A stretch of DNA of 7,324 nt, from assembly GCA_024642765.1 (NCBI GenBank), contig JAHEAM010000190.1, forward strand, positions 1-7,324, written 5' to 3'. The stretch is from Planctomycetaceae bacterium (GTDB lineage Bacteria > Planctomycetota > Planctomycetia > Pirellulales > Pirellulaceae). Positions 1 to 5,899 of the stretch are shown one piece after another. The position numbers and the translations under genes are program-made. The number at the start of each line of letters is the position of its first letter. The first letter of the stretch is position 1. Below the pieces are notes generated by a model. That model ran no database searches and was not told the origin of the DNA. It saw nothing but the letters and a program-made list of their open reading frames with translations.

Positions 1-2
1 AG

Positions 3-43
3 TTTGTCGTTTCGTGCGCCAACCGTACAGTCAAAACGACAAG
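3..43. repeat. Inverted repeat ahead of gene 1
   Basis: TTGTCGTTT at 4-12 is the exact reverse complement of AAACGACAA at 34-42, with a 21-base loop; T3 and G43 can add a wobble pair. It lies just before the Shine-Dalgarno of the first gene, so it could be a hairpin in that gene's 5' leader, an operator for a dimeric regulator, or the terminator of a gene left of the window. No run of T follows on either strand, which argues against a classical intrinsic terminator. A TAAAAT box (44-49) directly follows but has no convincing -35 partner. The repeat is seen directly; its role is inference. Confidence 0.5.
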
Positions 44-68
44 TAAAATCACGAAAAAAGGACCACGC

Positions 69-2207
69 GTGAAAATTATTCGACTTGCGACCGTAACATT
101 GGCCCTTTCATTAACTTTTGCCACTCTTGATTCTGTCATGGGACAAAAGTTGGAAAAGATAGAAGAGCCAAAATTAGAGAATGTTCAGGCGACTGACGAG
201 ACTTCGCCTGCCGAAACAAGCTCGCCTGCTGAATCGAAGACGACGCCGAAGTCCGAAAAAGAAGAGGCGATCGGATTGCCTCCTGCCAAATCAGGCATTT
301 CCGAGCAAGTAAAAAACAACCGCCCATCTTCGGATATGCTCCTGCCAGCATCAACCAAGGCTTGGGTCAGTATTCCTGATTCTCGAAAACTCGTCGACGA
401 ATTCAAGCTTACAGGCCTTGGGCAGCTTTCCGAGCTTCCGGATTTGAAACCTTTTGTGGATTCGATGACGGACAAAGTCCGCTCGATGTTGGATGAACAA
501 AATTTTCGTTTAGGAATCACCCTCGACGACATTCGCAATGTTCGTACGGGCGAGATTTGTATCGCCGGTGTATTTTCAGGCAAGGCCTCGCATGGCATCG
601 TGATCTTAGTTGATGTCGATGGCAACCTTGACGCTGCAAATGGTTTGCTCAATAAATTGGCAAGTGAAATGGAAGACCTTGGGGCGATCCAAGAACCTTT
701 TACGCCAATCATGGAAACAGAAGTGACCAAGTGGAGAGTTCCCCGGATCAAGAATCCGAATACTCGATTCGATACGTTTCAAACCATTTGTGATGGATGG
801 TTGATTGCGACCGATAACCAAACCGTTCTGCGTGACGTGATCATGCGAATTAAGAATCTGGGAGATAATGAAGCGTTGAGCCGTTTGATCAATGAGCCAA
901 CGTTCGCAGCAATACGCTCCCAAGTTTTGGTTGAAACGATTCGCCCTGACTTTCAGTGGTTCGTTGAGCCGTTTGGGTATGTTGAACTGGCGCAAGCAAT
1001 TTCCGACCAAGAGGAAATCCTTCATCGTCAACATGACAAACATGTCGAGCGTTTGCGAGACAACGGATTCGATATGTTGCGTGGCATCGGTGGTTTTGTT
1101 TCTATGAACAACGATGATTTGGAAATATTCTACCGTACGTTTGCCTACACGGCGGCAGACCAAATCCAAAAGCAAACTCGAAAACGTGCAGCGGGAATTT
1201 TCGATTTCAGAAACTACGATAAACGCCCGTTGACTCCCGAAGCGTTTGTTTCTGACGATTTCAATAGCCACCTGTCGATTACTTGGAACATGACTAGTGC
1301 CTTTGAGAACATCGAGCCTCTCGTTGACTCGTTTGGAGGCGAAGGAACTTATCAAGCAACGCTGAAGAACCTCCGCAACAACGACATCGATTTAAGTTCG
1401 ATGATTCAAAATTTCGATAACCAAATCACTCTTGTCACGTCAACAAGACACCCAATCGACGAGCGCAGTGAAGAAATTGCGATAGTTTTACCGCTAAAAG
1501 GTACGGAAACAACTGACGAGCAGTTTGCGGAGCAAGTTCGCTTGTTTTGGAGCGGTGAGACCATTGTTGTAGATGGCATTAACCATATCGTAATTGCTCC
1601 TGAGGAAGTCGACCCAGAAGACGAGATTATTCTCGATCCACGTTTTGGTGGTTTAGAAGATAATGAAGTTGACGTCACAGCAGACGAGGCTGCCCAAGTT
1701 AAAGATATTCACATCTTTGAAAAGAAATTTATTACAGTCTCGGAAAAGCGTTTGATTATCGCAAACAACTTCGAGCTCATGAAAAAGTTGGCAACCGACA
1801 AGCCAAATGTCAAACTTGTTGATTCGGAAGACTACGATCGAATCACTCAAGCTCTCTCGCCATTTGTAAAATGGGAACAAGTATCGACGAGACAATTCTC
1901 TCGAATCGATCGCCAGCTCGAAGCGAACTATGAAATGTTACGGCAGGGAAATTTGGTAAATGCTCAAACGGCATTGGCGCGTATTCTAAATCGCGCCCTA
2001 GCAACAGAGGACAACAAGCCTCGACAAGCTGAAATTGACGCTCATGAATTGCCTAGTGATTTCGCTGGCGTTGTAGCTCCCTACCTGGGATTGTCAGGCT
2101 GGGTTATGGAAACACAAGCTGATGGATGGATGATCTCAGGCTGCATTCTCAAAAAAAAAGCAAAAACTGAAATAGTCGAAATCCAGTCGGAAGAAGCTCG
2201 TCGTTAG
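69..2207 (+). CDS. Secreted protein of unknown function, with internal duplication
   Basis: This encodes 712 residues starting with GTG at 69, preceded by AAGGA at 58-62 with six bases of spacing, which supports the start. Residues 1-25 form a Sec-type signal peptide (Lys/Arg at 2 and 5, hydrophobic stretch to about 20, likely cut near SVMG-Q). Residues 26-80 are a charged linker rich in Glu, Ser, Thr and Pro, expected to be disordered. The rest, about 90-697, appears globular and ends in a weakly basic tail. It opens with LLPASTKAWVSIPD (91-104) and closes with a YLGLSGWV...DGWMISGC pattern (672-692), both of which recall large planctomycete secreted proteins annotated only as hypothetical. 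Two segments, about 175-265 and 468-577, look like copies of one module. No catalytic motif or membrane helix beyond the signal is visible, so a structural, binding or periplasmic role is possible but undetermined. It is monocistronic as far as can be seen, facing gene 2. Confidence 0.9.
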   Translation: MKIIRLATVTLALSLTFATLDSVMGQKLEKIEEPKLENVQATDETSPAETSSPAESKTTPKSEKEEAIGLPPAKSGISEQVKNNRPSSDMLLPASTKAWVSIPDSRKLVDEFKLTGLGQLSELPDLKPFVDSMTDKVRSMLDEQNFRLGITLDDIRNVRTGEICIAGVFSGKASHGIVILVDVDGNLDAANGLLNKLASEMEDLGAIQEPFTPIMETEVTKWRVPRIKNPNTRFDTFQTICDGWLIATDNQTVLRDVIMRIKNLGDNEALSRLINEPTFAAIRSQVLVETIRPDFQWFVEPFGYVELAQAISDQEEILHRQHDKHVERLRDNGFDMLRGIGGFVSMNNDDLEIFYRTFAYTAADQIQKQTRKRAAGIFDFRNYDKRPLTPEAFVSDDFNSHLSITWNMTSAFENIEPLVDSFGGEGTYQATLKNLRNNDIDLSSMIQNFDNQITLVTSTRHPIDERSEEIAIVLPLKGTETTDEQFAEQVRLFWSGETIVVDGINHIVIAPEEVDPEDEIILDPRFGGLEDNEVDVTADEAAQVKDIHIFEKKFITVSEKRLIIANNFELMKKLATDKPNVKLVDSEDYDRITQALSPFVKWEQVSTRQFSRIDRQLEANYEMLRQGNLVNAQTALARILNRALATEDNKPRQAEIDAHELPSDFAGVVAPYLGLSGWVMETQADGWMISGCILKKKAKTEIVEIQSEEARR
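204..239 (+). repeat. Tandem six-residue repeat in the linker of gene 1
   Basis: Two adjacent 18-base units encode SPAETS and SPAESK (residues 46-57). At the DNA level TCGCCTGCCGAAAC (204-217) and TCGCCTGCTGAATC (222-235) differ at two bases. It is a short linker repeat of the kind that can vary in copy number between strains; no function beyond spacing is suggested. Confidence 0.55.
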
Positions 2208-2236
2208 TTTTCAGAAATGTCTTTTGCCTTGATACA

Positions 2237-2257
2237 GAATGTTCGTAAGAAGCATTC
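2237..2257 (+). other. Small hairpin with a GTAA loop after gene 1
   Basis: GAATG-TTC (2237-2244) pairs with GAA-(bulged G2252)-CATTC (2249-2257), leaving the loop GTAA (2245-2248), which fits the stable GNRA tetraloop class in RNA. It starts 30 bases after the stop of gene 1 and is followed at once by the perfect palindrome CATACGTATG (2258-2267). It could stabilise the 3' end of the gene 1 message. There is no T-tract, so it is not called a terminator. Confidence 0.35.
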
Positions 2258-2301
2258 CATACGTATGCGTTTGGACGATTTATTTAGGTCGGTAACCGGT
2301 A

Positions 2302-2348
2302 AGGGACTTGTGTTGGAGACTTGGAGAAGGTGTTTCAACAAAGTCCCT
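2302..2348. terminator. Candidate bidirectional terminator hairpin between converging genes
   Basis: AGGGACTT (2302-2309) plus TGTTG (2311-2315) pairs with CAACA plus AAGTCCCT (2336-2348), giving a 13-base-pair stem interrupted only by bulged G2310, with a 20-base loop. It lies between the stop of gene 1 (2207) and the stop of gene 2 (2349) and touches the latter, the expected place for a shared terminator of convergent genes. Neither side carries a T-tract, so if it terminates, it may do so with a factor or by protecting the 3' ends. The inverted repeat is seen directly; the terminator role is inference. Confidence 0.5.
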
Positions 2349-2954
2349 CTATTCTAGTTCAATCGTTGGCAGTTCAATCCGGTCTTGTTTTAGGTCTAGT
2401 AACTGTAGGTGAGACGGACCAGTTCTGAAAAGACCTTCGGCCGGTAGAAAATACTGTGATAGCCCGGCCAACTCTTGGCGATTCGGTTGTCTAGAATATC
2501 CGGTGTTTTTACCTTGGCTGATAACCACAAGCCAGTATTTTTGGTTCCCATTGACGGTTAAGTTTGCGTCGCCTTGAGCACTTAAGCGTGCGACATCCCC
2601 ACCTAACGCTTGGATCGATTCAATGGCAGGGTTGTTTAAGGGGTCGATTAGTTTCGGTAAAACATAACTTGGATCGAGCCGTTCTTTCGTTTTGCCGGTC
2701 GCAGGGAGCAAGATGGCGATTCTTGGAAAGGTCAAATCGATATCTATATTTTCGGCAACAACAAGTTTGATCTTGGCATCGATTTTATTTGACGGCCGTT
2801 CACTTTTGGTAGCCGTCAGATGCCCAACCATCATACCGAATAGAAAACATGAAATCGCCACTGCCGGCAAGAACATTCCAAAGAGGGTGAGGGTCCGTCG
2901 AGAAACGGACACGTGATTGGTGGTTTGTGTTTCGTAAGATTTTACCACGGGCAC
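2349..2954 (-). CDS. Single-pass membrane protein of unknown function
   Basis: This encodes 201 residues from a GTG start at 2954. A TGA lies two codons upstream in frame, so no earlier start is possible, and no Shine-Dalgarno is visible ahead of the GTG; the GTG at codon 3 is an alternative. A short polar N-terminus with Arg19-Arg20 precedes one hydrophobic segment at about 22-46 that contains FGMMVG, and the remaining 155 residues are soluble in character. By the positive-inside rule this suggests a short cytoplasmic tail and an exported C-terminal domain. That domain alternates beta-like stretches (IKLVVAE, FPRIAILLP, YWLVVIS) with loops. I recognise no family and no catalytic motif. The frame is intact, and its hydrophobic anchor and ordered soluble domain make it credible as a gene, but its function is unknown. 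It converges on gene 1 and appears monocistronic. Confidence 0.75.
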   Translation of the reverse strand: MPVVKSYETQTTNHVSVSRRTLTLFGMFLPAVAISCFLFGMMVGHLTATKSERPSNKIDAKIKLVVAENIDIDLTFPRIAILLPATGKTKERLDPSYVLPKLIDPLNNPAIESIQALGGDVARLSAQGDANLTVNGNQKYWLVVISQGKNTGYSRQPNRQELAGLSQYFLPAEGLFRTGPSHLQLLDLKQDRIELPTIELE

Positions 2955-3135
2955 ACATCAGCTAAAAAAGGTAACAGTTCCTGTCGGGCAGGATCCATTA
3001 TGTAAATGTCCCGAAACAAAACGCCGCAAACATGATATTCGTTAACGAAGGTAAAAGCGATTGTTTTATGGTACACGGTACTGCAAGGAAGTAGTATTGG
3101 ATGGATTCCTTTCGTAACACGACCACGCAAGTTTT

Positions 3136-3149
3136 AATCGTAAACGATT
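3136..3149. promoter_or_regulatory. Palindrome upstream of the candidate promoter
   Basis: AATCGTAAACGATT has six-base arms that are perfect reverse complements around a two-base centre. It sits about 20 bases upstream of the candidate -35 box, a usual place for an activator or repressor site, and between two divergent genes. The symmetry is seen directly; the regulatory role is a guess. Confidence 0.3.
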
Positions 3150-3169
3150 CGTCCACCGCGTAGGAGTCT

Positions 3170-3198
3170 TTGCAATCCTACATCGAGTAACCTAAAAT
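3170..3198 (+). promoter_or_regulatory. Candidate sigma-70-type promoter for the hydrolase-like gene
   Basis: TTGCAA (3170-3175) and TAAAAT (3193-3198) are separated by exactly 17 bases. They match the consensus hexamers at 4 of 6 and 5 of 6 positions. Transcription would begin near 3205, leaving a leader of about 190 bases before the preferred start codon. Only sequence similarity supports this, and planctomycete promoters are not well enough known to me to raise the confidence. Confidence 0.4.
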
Positions 3199-3312
3199 CA
3201 AATCAGCTTCTCACGGACGCAAAAACCATGTGGATTTCTGGGCTATATGGGTGATCGATGTCAGCCGAAGACTTGTAATGTGGGACGCGGCTTTGTCCAT
3301 CACCGCTCCGAT

Positions 3313-3342
3313 GAACGCCGGACTGTGAGGAACGCCAGGCTG
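3313..3342 (+). repeat. Imperfect direct repeat in the leader
   Basis: GAACGCCGGACTG (3313-3325) and GAACGCCAGGCTG (3330-3342) match at 11 of 13 positions and lie 17 bases apart start to start. They fall between the candidate promoter and the start of the hydrolase-like gene. They could be paired binding sites or chance. Confidence 0.3.
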
Positions 3343-3384
3343 CAAAGCGTCGATCAAAAAGGCTTTAGAAAATTGACAAATGAT

Positions 3385-3388
3385 GGAG
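3385..3388 (+). promoter_or_regulatory. Ribosome binding site that decides the start at 3395
   Basis: GGAG ends six bases before the ATG at 3395. In-frame ATGs at 3380 and 3383 give a slightly longer reading frame but have only A/T-rich sequence without purine-rich GGAG in front of them, and using them would place the GGAG inside the coding region. The ATG at 3395 is therefore preferred. Confidence 0.6.
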
Positions 3389-3394
3389 AGTAAG

Positions 3395-5878
3395 ATGCAG
3401 TCCGGAACGAACTATCCGAAAATTGCGAAACAAAAGGTCGGTTTTGGTCGCTCGCAATGGGTGTTGGTTTTGTTCGCTATCCAATTATTCTTTTTTCTTG
3501 CCATTTGTGAATCTGCCAACGCACAAGACCGACGAGTGATCACTTTGACCAATGGTTTGCAGCTCGAAGGTGCAGTTGGTGATATCAAAACTTACAGTCT
3601 TGAGGTCGCAGCGGTTGATCCATACAACACAAATAAGAAAATTGTCTTGGTTGACGATGGCCTGAGACGAGTATTCGTCTGTTTCGATCGCATTGCAAGC
3701 GATGCGCCATCCAATTATCGCCCGCTCAGTTTTGACATTTGGCAGCAGACGTTTACGGAATCAGCGAGTGACGGTTTTGCGTCGCAAGTATTACGAATTG
3801 GCCCCCTGAATGAGTTTGGCCATCGCTGGCTGGAGGTTTACGATCCAGATGGGCGACATCAAACATTCACCCAGGGCATCACCGAGGTTACTCCAATCTA
3901 TTGCGAGGTCAATACGCTTGTCCGCGAAGAAACAGGGAATAAAGTTTGGCAGATGCGTTTGGCAACCAAGTCGATTCCGCCCAATGTCCTGATGCCCTTG
4001 ATGAATCGGCAAATAACCGACGTCAACTCGCCGACCAAGTATTGGTTGATTTTTGATGTTCTTACGGAAGCGAGAATGTTTGAGCTTGCGCTCGAGCAAC
4101 TTACACGAATCGAAGCTCAATTTCCTGATTTGAAAAGCGATGTTGAGCGCAGCCGAACACGTATTAAGAGCCTCGTCGCAAGCCAAATACTGAACGAAAT
4201 GCGGTTGCGTCGTGATATTGGACAGCCCCAACTCGCCAATCAGATGGCCCAAGTCGTCGTCACAGAAGGAATGGGCGAGGACAAGCAAATTGAGTTCAGT
4301 GATTTCCAACTTGAGTTGAGTCAAAATCAATCGTTGGTTGACGAAACTCGCAGGCGCTGTAACGAAATCATTTCGAGGTTTACTGCCGCACAAACAGATA
4401 TTGAGAAACAACAACCGCTGAAGGGTTTCTTGGAGGAGTTGGAGACTAATCTTAATCTAAATACCATTAGTAGATTTGCTGGCTTTCTTCAGCTTTTGCA
4501 AGTCCCTGATATTTCCGACGAGCAATTGGTTTCTCAAATTGTCAGTCGTTGGTACCTTGGAAATGCAAAAATAGAAGAGAATTTTGCAGTTGCCGAATCC
4601 CTGATTCCGGTTTACTCGTTAGTTCAAGAGTACCTTGGTGAATCGACGGATGAGCGACGCCGAGAAATCCTGGAACAGCTTCGGTCTTACGAAGGTGGAG
4701 CGCCTGAGTATATCGCTCCCATGGTCAATCAGATGCCACCTCCCCAGCCTGTTTCGATGGAAAACGTAACTGCCGCAGAGCCGGTGCATTTCAAGTTTTC
4801 GATTCCAGGAATTGGAATTGACTCGCAAGAGCAAACTCTCGAATATTTGGTTCATCTTCCACCCGAATACGATCCCTATCGTAAGTATCCCTTGTTGGTG
4901 GTCCTACCGGGCCTTGGCCAAAGCCAGCAAACGCTAGACCTCTGGACCGGAGACTACAATCAAAGACTTGATGTGCGGCAGGGTCTTGCACCTCGCAATG
5001 GTTACATCACACTCAGTGTCGATTGGAAAGCGCCTGGCCAAAATATTTACGGATATTCGGCGCGTGAGACGCTGACAGTACTCAAGGCCATTCGAGATGC
5101 CAAACAGCGACTGGCGATCGATTGCGATCGCGTTTTCATTGCTGGGATAGGACCAGGGGCGGACGCCGCCTACGACATCTCGATCTCGCATCCTGATATC
5201 TTTGCGGGCGTTTGTGGCATCTCAGGGAAAATCGACCGTTATGCAGAAATCTATTGCGAGAACAAACACTTAGGACTGCCGGTCTATTCAGTTGTTGGTG
5301 AGAAAGATATCTCATCTCGACGTTCAAGTGCCAAAACTTGGAACGTTTGGTTGCAACGCGATGATATGAACAACTTGATTTTGGTTGAGTATCGCGGGCG
5401 TCTACCGGAATCGTTTTACGAAGAATTCCCTGCCATCTTTCAGTGGATGAAAACACAAACGAGGAGATTGCCCAACATTGCAGACGAATTACAGATTGAA
5501 TGTGAAGTCTTTCGGCCGTGGGACAATCGCTATTATTTTTATGAATTTTTGGGCCTGCCGGCTGAGTCGACCATTTGGCCGGAGTTTTGGCGTTCATTCG
5601 GATATGAGAAAACGCTCAAAATGGAAGTGACCAAAAAGGGCAATCGCTTTCTCAATATGCGACCGTCCAATAAGGGAAGCGGCGCGATTCTTTCGCTAAG
5701 TCCGGAGTTCGTTGATTTCTCGCAAAAAATTGAAATTACAGGGCGAGGCAAGTTCAATGATTTTGTGCAACCGACGACGAAGGCCATTTTGGAAGATGTA
5801 CGCGTTCGCGGCGATCGACAGCACCCCTTTTGGGCAGTACTCATTCAAGACCAAAACGGTTGGCATCCCGAGGATTAA
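3395..5878 (+). CDS. Secreted alpha/beta-hydrolase-like protein, probable pseudoenzyme
   Basis: This encodes 827 residues from ATG 3395 (832 from 3380). Residues 1-43 are a signal peptide: a basic N-terminus, hydrophobic core at about 22-38, and ANA-QD as the likely cleavage site. Residues 44-435 match nothing I know; about 48-110 look beta-rich and 220-430 mostly helical. About 478-694 resemble the esterase/PHB-depolymerase-like alpha/beta hydrolases, with YPLLVVLPGLG (498-508), DRVFIAGIGPGADAAYDIS (578-596), VVGEKD (633-638) and VEYRGRLPESFYEEF (664-678). The nucleophile elbow, GxSxG in active members, is GIGPG here with Gly586; the acid Asp638 is kept; where the family usually has His in a G-H-E-x-F context this protein has Pro671. 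The protein is therefore probably not a serine hydrolase and may bind a ligand or have a structural role. A C-terminal region (696-827) carries RPWDN (707-711), LSPEFVDF (768-775) and EDVRVRGDRQHPFW (800-813), which I associate with planctomycete members. The gene ends 21 bases from the converging methyltransferase gene, with no clear terminator between them. Confidence 0.9.
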   Translation: MQSGTNYPKIAKQKVGFGRSQWVLVLFAIQLFFFLAICESANAQDRRVITLTNGLQLEGAVGDIKTYSLEVAAVDPYNTNKKIVLVDDGLRRVFVCFDRIASDAPSNYRPLSFDIWQQTFTESASDGFASQVLRIGPLNEFGHRWLEVYDPDGRHQTFTQGITEVTPIYCEVNTLVREETGNKVWQMRLATKSIPPNVLMPLMNRQITDVNSPTKYWLIFDVLTEARMFELALEQLTRIEAQFPDLKSDVERSRTRIKSLVASQILNEMRLRRDIGQPQLANQMAQVVVTEGMGEDKQIEFSDFQLELSQNQSLVDETRRRCNEIISRFTAAQTDIEKQQPLKGFLEELETNLNLNTISRFAGFLQLLQVPDISDEQLVSQIVSRWYLGNAKIEENFAVAESLIPVYSLVQEYLGESTDERRREILEQLRSYEGGAPEYIAPMVNQMPPPQPVSMENVTAAEPVHFKFSIPGIGIDSQEQTLEYLVHLPPEYDPYRKYPLLVVLPGLGQSQQTLDLWTGDYNQRLDVRQGLAPRNGYITLSVDWKAPGQNIYGYSARETLTVLKAIRDAKQRLAIDCDRVFIAGIGPGADAAYDISISHPDIFAGVCGISGKIDRYAEIYCENKHLGLPVYSVVGEKDISSRRSSAKTWNVWLQRDDMNNLILVEYRGRLPESFYEEFPAIFQWMKTQTRRLPNIADELQIECEVFRPWDNRYYFYEFLGLPAESTIWPEFWRSFGYEKTLKMEVTKKGNRFLNMRPSNKGSGAILSLSPEFVDFSQKIEITGRGKFNDFVQPTTKAILEDVRVRGDRQHPFWAVLIQDQNGWHPED

Positions 5879-5899
5879 ACGGCAACGAACTTTGTGGTA

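Larger units (their letters stand above)
2955..3394. other. Intergenic region between two diverging genes
   Basis: These 440 bases separate the divergent starts of the membrane protein (minus) and the secreted hydrolase-like protein (plus). They hold a plus-strand promoter candidate, a palindrome at 3136-3149, a small TCCTG/CAGGA hairpin at 2979-2993, a direct repeat at 3313-3342 and the ribosome binding site at 3385-3388. A 48-codon open frame (3247-3393) exists but has no evident ribosome binding site. No tRNA, repeat array or mobile-element end was seen. For the minus-strand gene I find only a weak -10 (CATAAT, complement of 2997-3002) without a good -35. Confidence 0.6.

Noticed and set aside
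606..1355. 249-codon open frame on the minus strand
   Set aside because: It lies wholly inside gene 1, which has a signal peptide, ribosome binding site and coherent domain pattern; the antisense product has no recognisable features.
2942..3130. 62-codon minus-strand frame overlapping the start of the membrane protein gene
   Set aside because: It needs a TTG start with no ribosome binding site, overlaps the next gene out of frame, and the product has no recognisable feature.
3228..3254. Eight-codon ATG frame in the leader as a possible leader peptide
   Set aside because: It has no ribosome binding site and no run of a single amino acid's codons typical of attenuators.
3380..3394. Upstream ATGs at 3380 and 3383 as the start of the hydrolase-like gene
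   Set aside because: They lack a Shine-Dalgarno, while the ATG at 3395 has GGAG at proper spacing; the five extra residues would not change the signal peptide, so this is not excluded.
3791..4414. 207-codon open frame on the minus strand
   Set aside because: It is antisense to the hydrolase-like gene, and the Cys/His/Arg-scattered product looks like a chance translation.
5136..5597. 153-codon open frame on the minus strand
   Set aside because: It is antisense to the hydrolase domain of the 827-residue protein, whose motifs are clear in the plus-strand frame.
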